Source: JANNYA01 sp031422315
GTDB lineage: Bacteria > Pseudomonadota > Gammaproteobacteria > Xanthomonadales > SZUA-5
Assembly (NCBI GenBank): GCA_031422315.1
Contig: JANOQN010000011.1
Coordinates: forward strand, 124,001-188,000
Length of the DNA: 64,000 nucleotides
Direction of reading: 5' to 3'
The translations under genes were made by a program, and so were the position numbers. Each line of letters opens with the position of its first letter. Within the stretch, counting starts at the first letter, position 1. Below are positions 25,468-33,765 of this stretch, one piece after another. Below the pieces are notes generated by a model that did not search any database, was not told the DNA's origin, and saw nothing but the letters and a program-made list of their open reading frames with translations.

Positions 25468-26693
25468 GGCCTTGGGCCGCCAAATTTGACGCCGACACAC
25501 TCAGCAATCGCATCGGCGGCGCGTTCATCGGCGTTTTGTCGCAACGTCAGATGCATATCCAAATAGCTCAGCACCCGTTCGCCATCTTCAGCGTTTTCAA
25601 TGCCGCTGATAAATTTACGCTGCAAAACTGGGATCAGCAGATCAGCTATGGCCTTGCCGGTCACTTGTTGCTGTTCAAGCTCAGGCACCAATCGGCGGCC
25701 CGCTAATTTGTTGGGCAGCGAGAAAAACGCCGATTTAAGCATGCCCAACTTGCGTGCCAGAAAATAAGTAATCGGGTGCAGTTTGTAGGCCACCACCATC
25801 GGTTTGCGCGCTAACGCCGCTTCCAAAGCGGCGGTGCCACTCGCAACAATCACCACATCGGCGGCTTGCAAGGCTAGCTGCGCTTGACCGGTAATTTTGA
25901 CTACGCTGTGGTGCGGCAATAGCTGGCGATCAAACACCGCTTCGGTGCGCGCATTGGCCATCGGTGAGATCACCGTCAGCTTCGGGAATTCTGCTTTGAT
26001 CAGCGCTGCAGCGTCTAGAAATGCAGTGGCAAGGCGCTGCACTTCGCCGCTGCGCGAACCGGGTAGTAGCGCCAAGATCGGCCCGCTGAGCGGCAAGCCG
26101 AGCGTGGCTCTGGCAAACGTTGGTGAAGGCTCCAGCGGAAAATGATCTGCAAGTGGGTGCCCGACAAACTCTGCCGCTACGCCAAATTGATGGTAAAGCG
26201 CAGGCTCAAACGGGAATAAACACAGCACTTTATCGGCGCTCAGGCCAATTTTTTGCGCGCGATTTTGCCGCCAAGCCCAGATTGACGGGCTGACATAATG
26301 TACCGTGCAGATACCGCGCGCTTTGAGGTTTTTCTCAATTGCTAAATTGAAATCGGGCGCATCAATGCCGATATACACGTCGGGCTGCAGTGCCAAACTG
26401 CGCTGGATGACCTGCTTTCGGCGGCGCAGCAATCTGGGCAAATGCGCCAGCACTTCGAACAAACCCATCACGGCTAGCTCATCAGCTTCAAACCACAGAT
26501 CAAGCCCCGCTGCAAGCATACAAGCGCCACCTACTCCGCTGAACTTTGCCGATGGAAACCTTGTTTTCAGTGATTCGATTAGCCCCGCACCGAGTTGGTC
26601 GCCCGAGGCTTCTCCGGCGACCAGTACAAAATGCGGGGCGAAATGCGGGGTAAAATGGGGCGCAGAATGTGGCACGCTATGCAAAGCAGTCAA
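25464..26693 (-). CDS. lpxB: Lipid-A-disaccharide synthase
   Basis: LpxB joins UDP-2,3-diacylglucosamine and lipid X into the lipid A disaccharide at the inner membrane. The 409-residue protein contains VAGEASGDQLGA near the N-terminus, the segment YVSPSIWAWRQNRA, FVGHPLAD, LLPGSRSGEV, and SGTAALEAALARKPMVVAYK. Its first roughly 20 residues are unusual: four PHx(A/T/V) units built by 12-bp tandem repeats precede the conserved FVLVAGE. The only acceptable start in frame is a TTG at 26691-26693, as a stop lies seven codons upstream. lpxA and lpxD are not adjacent. It is coupled to rnhB. Confidence 0.94.
   Translation of the reverse strand: MTALHSVPHSAPHFTPHFAPHFVLVAGEASGDQLGAGLIESLKTRFPSAKFSGVGGACMLAAGLDLWFEADELAVMGLFEVLAHLPRLLRRRKQVIQRSLALQPDVYIGIDAPDFNLAIEKNLKARGICTVHYVSPSIWAWRQNRAQKIGLSADKVLCLFPFEPALYHQFGVAAEFVGHPLADHFPLEPSPTFARATLGLPLSGPILALLPGSRSGEVQRLATAFLDAAALIKAEFPKLTVISPMANARTEAVFDRQLLPHHSVVKITGQAQLALQAADVVIVASGTAALEAALARKPMVVAYKLHPITYFLARKLGMLKSAFFSLPNKLAGRRLVPELEQQQVTGKAIADLLIPVLQRKFISGIENAEDGERVLSYLDMHLTLRQNADERAADAIAECVGVKFGGPRP
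26629..26675 (-). repeat. 12-bp tandem repeat in the lpxB 5' end
   Basis: Four imperfect 12-bp units encode PHSA, PHFT, PHFA and PHFV at the start of LpxB. Because the unit length is a multiple of three, copy-number changes would keep the frame. The repeat lies before the conserved fold. Confidence 0.7.
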
Positions 26694-26726
26694 TGCGCAA
26701 AGTTTCGTGCGTCAAACCACGCAGCG

Positions 26727-27581
26727 CTATTCCAGCGCATCAGCCGCAGCTTGCTGGTCAAGATATTCCATGGCGTCGCTTGGCTTAAGCGCACTCGCTT
26801 GCTCGAAAAACGCGGCGGATTCTGCGGCTTTTTTCTTGCCGTACAAAAGCTGTAAGCCGCGCCCTGATTCCAAATAAACCACCGGGCTTTTCGGCGCTAA
26901 CTTGCGCGCACCCTCTAACAGCTTGACCGCTTCATCGGCAGAGGCACCGTAAGTTAGCTTACCAATCATGCCGCCAATTTTATTGATGATTTCCGCGTGG
27001 TACATCGCCATCGCCAAATGCGCTTCGGCATGCTTTGGCGATAATTCCAGCGCAGTTTTTAAGCTAGCTTTAATTTTACCGCCTAAGCCTTGCGCTAAGG
27101 CTTTAGTGATGCTGATGCATTGCGAATATCGGCCTAGCGCAAAGGCGTGGAAATAATGCGCGTTGGCGTCATCTGGCAACAGCAAGCAAGCCGCTTCACA
27201 GCGCTCAGCCGCCTCTTGCAGCAGCGTTTTCTTCTCGAGCTCGTCTTCACTGACGCTGCTCGCATAAATACCGGCCGCTTTCGCCGCCACCACCGCGCCA
27301 AATGCACCGAGCGCATCGCCGCGCTTAAAAGCGTCTTGAAACTCGCCCGCATGAAAGCTGCGCCAGGCCTGTTCAAGCTCTGCCGCCACGGCTGCTGCAT
27401 CACCCTTTTTTATTTTCTTCAGGCTTGCATCATCCGACATCAGCGCCGATATTTTTTTCATATCCGGGTAAGGCTCTTGATCGCCTGCGTGCAATCTCGC
27501 CCAGTTCTTTTTTAAGCTAGCGCCGTCATAGCTGAAATCAGTTGCGTCCGCGGCAAACGCGGTCCATTTTTTTGCGGCCAT
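26727..27581 (-). CDS. Cytoplasmic TPR-like protein, function unknown
   Basis: The 284-residue protein starts MAAKKWTAF at the ATG 27579-27581, preceded by a strong Shine-Dalgarno sequence (GAAGGAG). A longer frame to 27749 is rejected because it overlaps oleD and lacks a site. The first third is charged (SLKKNWARLHAGDQEP). From about residue 115 onward, helical pairs with TPR spacing appear: AFKRGDALGAFGAV, LLLPDDANAHYFHAFALGRY, ALELSPKHAEAHLAMAMYHAE and LAPKSPVVYLESGRGL. No signal peptide is seen. TPR proteins bind other proteins; the partner is not indicated. The periplasmic TPR protein at 59094 has a similar plan. Confidence 0.78.
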   Translation of the reverse strand: MAAKKWTAFAADATDFSYDGASLKKNWARLHAGDQEPYPDMKKISALMSDDASLKKIKKGDAAAVAAELEQAWRSFHAGEFQDAFKRGDALGAFGAVVAAKAAGIYASSVSEDELEKKTLLQEAAERCEAACLLLPDDANAHYFHAFALGRYSQCISITKALAQGLGGKIKASLKTALELSPKHAEAHLAMAMYHAEIINKIGGMIGKLTYGASADEAVKLLEGARKLAPKSPVVYLESGRGLQLLYGKKKAAESAAFFEQASALKPSDAMEYLDQQAAADALE

Positions 27582-27688
27582 GCTGCGCTCCTTCGGTAGA
27601 GATGGGGCGTCAAGCATTGTGCAAGTGCGGCGCAAGCGCAAGGGGTTAAACAAAAACGAATCGATACTCTCAATCGTCATCTGCCATT

Positions 27689-27707
27689 CGTCACCCCCGC
27701 AAAGGCG
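27689..27707 (-). repeat. REP-like palindrome at the oleD stop codon
   Basis: The plus-strand sequence CGTCACCCCCGCAAAGGCG is a divergent half of the CGTCATxCCCGCG...CGGG repeat. Read on the minus strand it encodes the last residues of OleD (PLRG) and supplies its TGA stop. Confidence 0.5.
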
Positions 27708-28686
27708 ATTCAATACGCGCCCGCAAGATATGTAAACCCTCTTCAACACTCACCTGGGCCCGATACCCCAAATCCCGTTTTATCGCACTAATGTCATACC
27801 AGTGTGCGGTGGATAGCTGTTCGGCTAAAAAGCGCGTCATGATTGGCTCGCCTTTGATGGGCAGCAATGTGTAAGCCAATTCAAGCAGCGCACCTACCGC
27901 ATAGGCAATCGGATACGGCACACGCCGATTGACTGGCGCAATATCTACGCAAGCCAGCAGCTTGTTCACCATAACATCAAGCGCGATTGGCTCGTCATTA
28001 CTTAAAAAATAAGCCTTGCCAGCACAGGCTGCGCCGGGCCCCAGCTGATCTAGCGCCAGCAGATGCGCCTGCACCGCGTTGTCGATAAAAATGGTGTCGA
28101 TCAGCTGGCTTTTGCCGACAAATTTGAGCTTGCCAGCGCGCGCCCTGGCAATCAAGCGGGGCAATAGATGATTATCACCCGGCCCCCAAATCAAATGCGG
28201 GCGTAGTGCGCAAGTCGCCAAACTAGCGCCATTCGCGGCCAGTACGGCGGCTTCAGCAATCGCTTTGGTGGCCGGGTAATGCGCGCGAAAATGGGTAGGA
28301 ATCGGCGCGTTTTCGTCAACGCCAGCAAGATCTCCGCCCGCGTGCGCCACGCTAGGTGTAGAGGTGTAAACCAGCTTGCCGATGTGATGCAATCGGCAGG
28401 CTTCCAGCACCCGTTCGGTACCTAAAACATTGGCGCGGTAATAATCTTCATAGCGGCCCCAATGTCCAGGCAGCGCCGCCACGTGCATGATTGCATCGAA
28501 AGCCTCTGCGGCGCGATTTAGTACGCTAGGCTCGGCAATATCGCCTAGAATTTGCTGCGCGCCGATGGCATCCAACTTCGGATAGTGTGATCGATTCACC
28601 GCGACAACTTGATCGCCCCGTAAAATCAGCGCTCTGGCAATAGCAAAGCCCAAAAAACCACCGGCACCCGTGACAAGCACGCGCAT
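27691..28686 (-). CDS. oleD: OleD-type NAD(P)-dependent 2-alkyl-3-oxoalkanoate reductase
   Basis: OleD reduces the beta-keto acid made by OleA to the beta-hydroxy acid used by OleC in olefin synthesis. The 331-residue short-chain dehydrogenase has the Rossmann motif GAGGFLG near the N-terminus and the catalytic YxxxK as YPATKAIAE. The segment YTSTPSVAHAG, with proline after the threonine, is typical of OleD and 3-beta-hydroxysteroid dehydrogenase-like relatives. The start overlaps the waaA stop by one base (TAATG). Its last codons and stop lie in a decayed REP-like palindrome (27689-27707). A sterol dehydrogenase is the main alternative; the presence of oleC at 10523 favours OleD. Confidence 0.8.
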   Translation of the reverse strand: MRVLVTGAGGFLGFAIARALILRGDQVVAVNRSHYPKLDAIGAQQILGDIAEPSVLNRAAEAFDAIMHVAALPGHWGRYEDYYRANVLGTERVLEACRLHHIGKLVYTSTPSVAHAGGDLAGVDENAPIPTHFRAHYPATKAIAEAAVLAANGASLATCALRPHLIWGPGDNHLLPRLIARARAGKLKFVGKSQLIDTIFIDNAVQAHLLALDQLGPGAACAGKAYFLSNDEPIALDVMVNKLLACVDIAPVNRRVPYPIAYAVGALLELAYTLLPIKGEPIMTRFLAEQLSTAHWYDISAIKRDLGYRAQVSVEEGLHILRARIESPLRG

Positions 28687-30011
28687 TATTGCGCGCCCTC
28701 AGCGCGTTGAAGTAACGAAATCGACTGCTGCAAAAGCCGATCGAGCGCGCCGCGCTCGCTGGCGAAAACCTTTTTGCCAGCTTCGCCCATCTGCTTGCGC
28801 AGCGCGCTATCCGTCATTAGTCGGCTCAATTCTGCGCCCAAATCGGCCCCGGATTGAACTCGCACCGCGGCTTTGTGATCAATCATGCGCCTGGAAATCT
28901 CCTCGAAATTTTGCGTGTGCGGGCCCATCAAAACCGGCACGCCCAAACTCGCGGGCTCCAGCATATTGTGCCCGCCAATATTAGCCAAACTACCGCCGAC
29001 AAACGCTAAATCGCAGGCAGCATAAAACTGCATCAGCTCGCCCATGGTATCGACAATAAAACACTGCGTCGCTGCTTGTGGCACTTTTTGCTCACTACGA
29101 GTAGCGGTGCTAAAGCCAATGCCTTTACATAGCGCAAGTGCTTGTTTGAAGCGTTCTGGGTGGCGCGGCGCGAGCAACAGCAGTGCATCGGGAAAACGCC
29201 GCAATAGCACCGCATGCGCCTGCAAAATTGCCGTTTCTTCGGCTTCATGCGTACTCGCTGCAACCCAAACTGGGCGCAGTTCGCCCCAGGCCCTGCGATG
29301 CATTAGTCCAATCGCGGGCAAGTCAGGATCCACTTCCATATCAAACTTAATATTTCCGACTAGCTCGAGCCGATTTGGATCAGCTCCAAGGCGTAAAAAA
29401 CGCTCCGCATCGATTTGGCTTTGCGCAGCAATCCATGCGGCTTGCCGAACGCAGTGCCCGGCCAAAGCAATCGCCGGGCCATAGCCTTTTAAGCTGCGCT
29501 CACTCAATCTGGCGTTCGCAATCAAGATCGGAATGCCAAGCTTCGAGCAACTCAAATACAAATTCGGCCAAATCTCCGTTTCCATCACCACCGCCAAAAT
29601 CGGTTTGGTGCGCTGCAGGAATCGCTGCACTGAGGCGGGCAAGTCGTACGGCAAATAGACGTGGAAAACCTTATCGCCGAGCACTTTTCGGATGCGCTCA
29701 GAACCGGTCGGGGTAATACTGGTGACCACAAACGGATGCGCAGGAAACTTATCCATTAGCGCATGAATCAGCGGGATTGAAGCATTAAACTCACCGACGC
29801 TTACTGCGTGAATCCAAATCGAGCGTTTAGCGAAATTAGGCGCTTTGAACCAGCCAAAACGCTCACGCCAGCGCCAAAAATACTCGCGGTTACGCAATCC
29901 ACGAAACGCCAGTCGATAGATAATCACCGGCGTTACTAAGTACATCAGCGCGGTATAGATAATCTGCAGTAGCCGGACTTTGAGTTTCAAAAGTGGGATA
30001 TCGCACAGCAA
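28686..30011 (-). CDS. waaA: 3-deoxy-D-manno-octulosonic acid transferase
   Basis: WaaA (KdtA) adds Kdo residues to lipid IVA on the inner face of the inner membrane. The 441-residue protein has an N-terminal hydrophobic helix, WIHAVSVGEFNA, the segment VTSITPTGSER, a METEIWPN motif, and a C-terminal GT-B domain with EEISRRM and GGHNMLEPASLGVPVLMGPH. The start is uncertain: the longest frame begins with TTG at 30011, a TTG at codon 8 would fit the family N-terminus, and the first ATG (29945) would cut into the membrane helix. oleD follows with a one-base overlap. Confidence 0.93.
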   Translation of the reverse strand: MLCDIPLLKLKVRLLQIIYTALMYLVTPVIIYRLAFRGLRNREYFWRWRERFGWFKAPNFAKRSIWIHAVSVGEFNASIPLIHALMDKFPAHPFVVTSITPTGSERIRKVLGDKVFHVYLPYDLPASVQRFLQRTKPILAVVMETEIWPNLYLSCSKLGIPILIANARLSERSLKGYGPAIALAGHCVRQAAWIAAQSQIDAERFLRLGADPNRLELVGNIKFDMEVDPDLPAIGLMHRRAWGELRPVWVAASTHEAEETAILQAHAVLLRRFPDALLLLAPRHPERFKQALALCKGIGFSTATRSEQKVPQAATQCFIVDTMGELMQFYAACDLAFVGGSLANIGGHNMLEPASLGVPVLMGPHTQNFEEISRRMIDHKAAVRVQSGADLGAELSRLMTDSALRKQMGEAGKKVFASERGALDRLLQQSISLLQRAEGAQ

Positions 30012-30369
30012 AGTCGAATCACACAGCGCAAATTAGAACGATACATTTATTCCAGGCTTTCCGGCGTTAGCCGATCAAATGGGTGGGCAAGCGCCGGAAA
30101 TCTCGCTTGGCTACATCGTCATCCCCGCGTAGGCGGGGATCCAGAACAGGTTTCAACGTGGTCTGAAAGCCTATGGAACCTGGATTCCCGCCTACGCGGA
30201 ATGACGATGAGGGTATAGGAACTTCCCGACGGGCCAAATTATACGTGCCATTGCCTTACTTCGCTGAATTAAACACCAATTCATACAATTTTAGCGGCGA
30301 ATCTGGGTGCGCTGCGGGTCATTCGCGGGCACAATCCCCACCAATTTCACCAGCTTTAGAGGAATTTTT
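30012..30369. other. Gene-free interval between waaA and gap
   Basis: This 358-bp interval separates the divergent genes waaA and gap. It contains a REP-like inverted pair (30117-30210). The last 60 bp before gap hold a good Shine-Dalgarno site (AGAGGAA, 7 bp before the ATG). I see no gene in the interval; a frame that extends gap upstream to 30307 has no family support. Confidence 0.6.
30117..30210. repeat. Inverted pair of REP-like palindromes
   Basis: The left unit (30117-30144) begins CGTCATCCCCGCGTAGGCGG and continues GATCCAG; the right unit (30179-30210) is its reverse complement with few changes. Each unit has its own short palindrome (CCCCGCGTAGGCGGGG), so the pair is BIME-like. The same family recurs at 31524-31551 (single) and 49677-49766 (pair). 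Confidence 0.75.
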
Positions 30370-31383
30370 ATGGCAATTAAGATTGCAATCAACGGATTTG
30401 GTCGAATCGGCAGAAATATCGCGCGTGCACTGTTTGAAAGCGGCCGCAATGGCGAGTTCGACATTGTCGCGATCAACGATTTAGGCGATGCCGAAACCAA
30501 CGCACATTTGCTGCAATATGACACCGCACACGGGCGCTTTCCGTTTGACGTTTCGGTCGACAATGGCGATTTAGTGGTCAAAGGTGATCGCATCAAGGTA
30601 TTTGCCGAGCGCGATCCCGCCAAACTACCGTGGGGCCAACACGGTGTTGACGTGGTGCTTGAATGCACCGGGCTGTTCACCAGCAAAGCCAAAGCCTATG
30701 CACACATTAACGGCGGCGCGAAAAAGGTGGTTATTTCTTCACCAGGTGAGTCGGATGTCGATGCCACCATCGTTTATGGCGTCAATCACCAAACGCTCAA
30801 AGCTTCCGATACCGTTATTTCAAACGCGTCCTGCACAACCAATTGCCTAGCACCGCTGGCGCAAGCGCTGCATCAAAAACTCGGCATTGTGCACGGGCTG
30901 ATGACGACGATTCACAGTTACACCAACGATCAAGTCCTAACCGATGTGTTCCACAAAGACCTGCGACGCGCACGCTCCGCCACCATGAGCCAAATCCCCA
31001 CCAAAACCGGCGCGGCGGCCGCAGTCGGCTTGGTTTTGCCAGAGCTCAATGGCAAGCTGGACGGGTTTGCCATGCGCGTGCCGACCATCAACGTATCAGT
31101 CGTCGATCTGTGCTTCGTCGCCGCTCGCGCAACCAGCAAAGAAGAGATTGATGCGATCGTGCTAGAAGCCTCACAAGGCGCGCTGAAAGGCATATTGACC
31201 ACCAATACCAAGCCGCTGGTCAGCGTTGATTTCAACCACAACACGCATTCCTCAATTTACGACGCCACCTTGACCAAAGTCGTTGGCGGCACCTTCGTAA
31301 AAGTCTGCGCCTGGTATGACAACGAATGGGCGTTTAGTAATCGCATGCTAGACACTGCAAAAGCGCTGTTGTTAGCGCGCTAA
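30370..31383 (+). CDS. gap: Type I glyceraldehyde-3-phosphate dehydrogenase
   Basis: The enzyme oxidises glyceraldehyde-3-phosphate with NAD and phosphate in glycolysis and runs in reverse in gluconeogenesis. The 337-residue protein starts AIKIAINGFGRIGRN (Rossmann fold), has NDLGD for NAD ribose contact (36-40), the catalytic cysteine C155 in SNASCTTNCLAPL, the HSYTNDQ segment, RRARSA, and the C-terminal WYDNEWAFSNR. The ATG at 30370 is chosen because it matches the family start and follows AGAGGAA. Length is standard. No other glycolytic genes are adjacent. Confidence 0.96.
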   Translation: MAIKIAINGFGRIGRNIARALFESGRNGEFDIVAINDLGDAETNAHLLQYDTAHGRFPFDVSVDNGDLVVKGDRIKVFAERDPAKLPWGQHGVDVVLECTGLFTSKAKAYAHINGGAKKVVISSPGESDVDATIVYGVNHQTLKASDTVISNASCTTNCLAPLAQALHQKLGIVHGLMTTIHSYTNDQVLTDVFHKDLRRARSATMSQIPTKTGAAAAVGLVLPELNGKLDGFAMRVPTINVSVVDLCFVAARATSKEEIDAIVLEASQGALKGILTTNTKPLVSVDFNHNTHSSIYDATLTKVVGGTFVKVCAWYDNEWAFSNRMLDTAKALLLAR

Positions 31384-31523
31384 TTCGCTGACCAAAGCCG
31401 ATAGGCGAGCCGAATTCAAGCGGTTGAGAATAGGCTGCTTAATGAACATACGAGGCTACACAGCGGTTGATTGAACTTTCAACCGCTAAATTGACTCCGC
31501 TTGACTTGATGCGCGCGCCACCT

Positions 31524-31551
31524 CGTCATCCTTACGCAGGCGGGGATCCAG
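31524..31551 (+). repeat. Single REP-like palindrome
   Basis: The sequence begins CGTCATCCTTACGCAGGCGG and ends GATCCAG, matching the left units at 30117 and 49677 with a few substitutions. It lies in the 247-bp gap between gap and a lipoprotein gene. Confidence 0.65.
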
Positions 31552-31630
31552 CACCGGCGTCAAAACTCTTCCGAACCTTTACGCGCCTAGATTTGTTGTC
31601 AAAGCGCCAAGCTCAAACGAGAACTCGATC

Positions 31631-32389
31631 ATGCAGCTCAATTCCGGACGCAAAAATCAAACCCGTCGACTAATTTTGACCTTGACTATCACTGCCACAC
31701 TCATCGCTTGCAACGATCAACCCACCGGCAGGGATTTCGTCGATCCAGCTGCGCCGGTTAGCACCAATGCAATACCCGCGACGCCGACTGCCGACCCAGC
31801 TGCTTCTACTCAATCCATGGAAGCCGCGCGCATAGCGCTGCTGAAGTCGAAAATGCCAAAGCCGCAGCTCATCGGCAATCCATTTGAAGACGCCAGAGCA
31901 AAACTCCAGCCTGGCCAGCACTTTAAGTTTGTCGCGGAATACACCCATGGCGGGCAAAACTGGCGCGCAACCGGGCAATACAACGGCCGATCTTTGGCCT
32001 ACCAGCTAGTCACGAAGGAGGAAAATCTCGCTGGTGATTGGCTAGTCAGTGGCGAAACTGATGGTTTTCATAAAACCGGGCAAAACAACTACCAGCGCAA
32101 AGGCTTTCAGCCCGATGTACAGAAACTGCTCATGCAAGCGATCAAAACCGTACCCATTAGCCAGACTAGCTTGACCCGTGCAAAAGATGATTTTGCCGGT
32201 GGCGCAGTAGCCGCAAAATTTTCCACGCAGACGCCAGTCGGCACCTTGGACATGTGGCTAGACGAACGCAAAAGCGAGTTCCGTAAATTCAGTTTGTTAG
32301 GTAGCGATCAAAGCCTGTTTACCGTTGAATTGAGTGAGTTAGGCGAGCCGCAAGTGCTGCCTTCGCCGCCGAAAAGCCAGCCTTGGTAA
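31631..32389 (+). CDS. Lipoprotein of unknown function
   Basis: The 252-residue protein has a basic N-terminus, a hydrophobic stretch (LILTLTITATLIA) and a lipobox LIAC at about residues 24-27, so it is probably exported and lipidated. A proline/alanine-rich linker follows (about 35-65). The mature part has mixed charge with a beta-strand-like pattern (FKFVAEYTHGGQNWRATGQYNGRS) and no repeats or catalytic motif that I recognise. It faces away from the accessory region beginning at about 32410. Confidence 0.72.
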   Translation: MQLNSGRKNQTRRLILTLTITATLIACNDQPTGRDFVDPAAPVSTNAIPATPTADPAASTQSMEAARIALLKSKMPKPQLIGNPFEDARAKLQPGQHFKFVAEYTHGGQNWRATGQYNGRSLAYQLVTKEENLAGDWLVSGETDGFHKTGQNNYQRKGFQPDVQKLLMQAIKTVPISQTSLTRAKDDFAGGAVAAKFSTQTPVGTLDMWLDERKSEFRKFSLLGSDQSLFTVELSELGEPQVLPSPPKSQPW

Positions 32390-32412
32390 AGTGGTCAGGA
32401 GTGGCAAAAGGG

Positions 32413-32465
32413 CACCTCTACAACCCCATTTTCGCCTTGAATGCTCAAGCTCAAAAAAATATTTC
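32413..32465. repeat. Half copy of the inner inverted-repeat element
   Basis: This stretch (CACCTCTACAACCCCATTTT, then TGCTCAAGC and AAAATATTTCGT) aligns with 3670-3730 in the element near glnD. Only one arm and part of the core are present. It lies just beyond the truncated HAD-like gene fragment, so insertion or rearrangement of this element may have destroyed that gene. Confidence 0.5.
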
Positions 32466-32476
32466 GTGTTGACCAT

Positions 32477-32674
32477 TTATCGCCATAGCGACTTGAAGTT
32501 TGGTCCGCCAGAAACAGTACGCGCCACAGGCATGGTGCCTTTGCAAGCGCTAGAGGGCTTTCGCTTGGATTTGAATTTTATCGACGAGATATATGGCATG
32601 GGAATTCGTTTGTTGCTGAAGTTTCGAACCAAAGTTTCATCGACGTCTACAAAAATAATGAGTGGTCTAGTCAT
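32477..32674 (-). pseudogene. 5' fragment of a HAD-like hydrolase gene
   Basis: The first 27 residues form a HAD-type start with the catalytic motif in FVDVDETLVRN and continue KRIPMP; after that the family match ends and the frame runs into unrelated sequence to a stop at 32477. The ATG overlaps the stop of the VOC gene by 4 bp (ATGA), so the intact gene was probably coupled to it. A second copy of the same gene segment lies at 33766-34062 with about four-fifths identity over the shared 50 bp or so. The lost 3' end is replaced by repeat sequence. Confidence 0.65.
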
Positions 32675-33057
32675 TGGCTCAATTTTCCTATTTCCGAGCC
32701 AAAGCCTATTCGATTGCCATCCAGGTCAGCCACTCTAAAATCCTGCATGCCCCAAGGCCGTTTACCAAGTTCGAGTACGAACGCAACCCCGCGAGCTTTG
32801 CACGAAGCATAGTAAGACTCCACATCAATCATGTGGCAATAAACAACCGATGGCCCTGGCGGAGCGCCTGCGCCCGCGCAGTCAAGTTGTATTTCAATGC
32901 CGCCCAGCGATACGCCAGCCCTAGTGGTGGGGTTGCCCCAAGTCCAAGCCAATGTAAAGCCCAGCAAATTTTGGTAAAAACTGATCGCGGCAGCCAGATC
33001 ACGCACCGCGAACACTGGAAATAGCTTGGCAATCTCAGGCTTATTGATCTCAGGCAT
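32671..33057 (-). CDS. VOC superfamily (glyoxalase/bleomycin resistance) protein
   Basis: The 128-residue protein has the VOC fold pattern: FPVFAVRDLAAAISFYQNLLGF at the N-terminus, a middle strand LGGIEIQLD, and a second repeat ending FRVADLDGNRIGFG. Such proteins act as metal-dependent lyases, dioxygenases or drug-binding resistance proteins; the ligands here do not decide the role. The gene follows the unrecognised gene at 33075 by 17 bp and overlaps the HAD-like fragment by 4 bp, so it was the middle of a three-gene operon. Confidence 0.85.
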   Translation of the reverse strand: MPEINKPEIAKLFPVFAVRDLAAAISFYQNLLGFTLAWTWGNPTTRAGVSLGGIEIQLDCAGAGAPPGPSVVYCHMIDVESYYASCKARGVAFVLELGKRPWGMQDFRVADLDGNRIGFGSEIGKLSQ

Positions 33058-33074
33058 ATGGTTTTAATGCTCCA

Positions 33075-33716
33075 TTACTGTAGCGACTTGTTCGAACTTT
33101 CAGGATAACCGATCTCACTTGCGTCAGCGAAGGTATCGCTTAACTCAGCCCTAGGATTCAACGCCTTAATCATGTCCTCATCGAGCGGGCAATGCGCATA
33201 AACCGCAGTGACCACTTCAAGGGCAACTGGAACTTCATAGTATTCCTCAGCCCATGCTAGATAGGCAGACGGCCCAGCGATGAGTAGCTCAAGCAAGTCG
33301 CGTGAACCGTCGTCAGATTTCATTGGCGGAACTTGCTTCCATAAGATCTCGCTATGCAGGCACCAATAGCAAAAAGTGGCATTACTCATCGAAAACGCCG
33401 GCTCTTGAAGGAACGACGAGAATTCTTTAGGAACAATGCTTTGAATTGATTGAGCAAATTGAGCGCCGCTTGCTAGCTCATGCGCAAATCCTTTTAGCGC
33501 AGCGCCAGCAGAGCAAAACAACAAAAACCAATCGTCGCCACAGCCATTACGCATTGAAGTCATCGCTTCACCGGCAGACCAATTGCAGTTAAAGCTGTAG
33601 TAGCGGCTCTCCCATTCTGGGCAAATAATTGCATCAAGCATCGCCAGCGATTGCGTGAGCCGCCGCAGTTCGCCAATGGATGGCAGCGCAGCAGCGGGAA
33701 GTGATTGGTTTGGCAT
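33075..33716 (-). CDS. Uncharacterised cytoplasmic protein
   Basis: The 213-residue protein has no signal peptide or membrane segment. It is acidic and rich in tryptophan, tyrosine and cysteine, with segments such as CPEWESRYYSFNCNW, MRNGCGDDWFLLF and ATFCYWCLHSEILW. This composition resembles small single-copy proteins of accessory regions, including immunity-type proteins, but I do not recognise a family and assign no function. It is the first gene of a probable operon with the VOC gene. Confidence 0.7.
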   Translation of the reverse strand: MPNQSLPAAALPSIGELRRLTQSLAMLDAIICPEWESRYYSFNCNWSAGEAMTSMRNGCGDDWFLLFCSAGAALKGFAHELASGAQFAQSIQSIVPKEFSSFLQEPAFSMSNATFCYWCLHSEILWKQVPPMKSDDGSRDLLELLIAGPSAYLAWAEEYYEVPVALEVVTAVYAHCPLDEDMIKALNPRAELSDTFADASEIGYPESSNKSLQ

Positions 33717-33765
33717 TTGGAAGGTACCTATTGCTTCAACATTGGCTAAAGGAGTGTGGTTTGGC

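Noticed and set aside
27582..27749. Longer start for the TPR-like protein
   Set aside because: It would overlap oleD; the ATG at 27579-27581 has a strong Shine-Dalgarno sequence and a sensible N-terminus.
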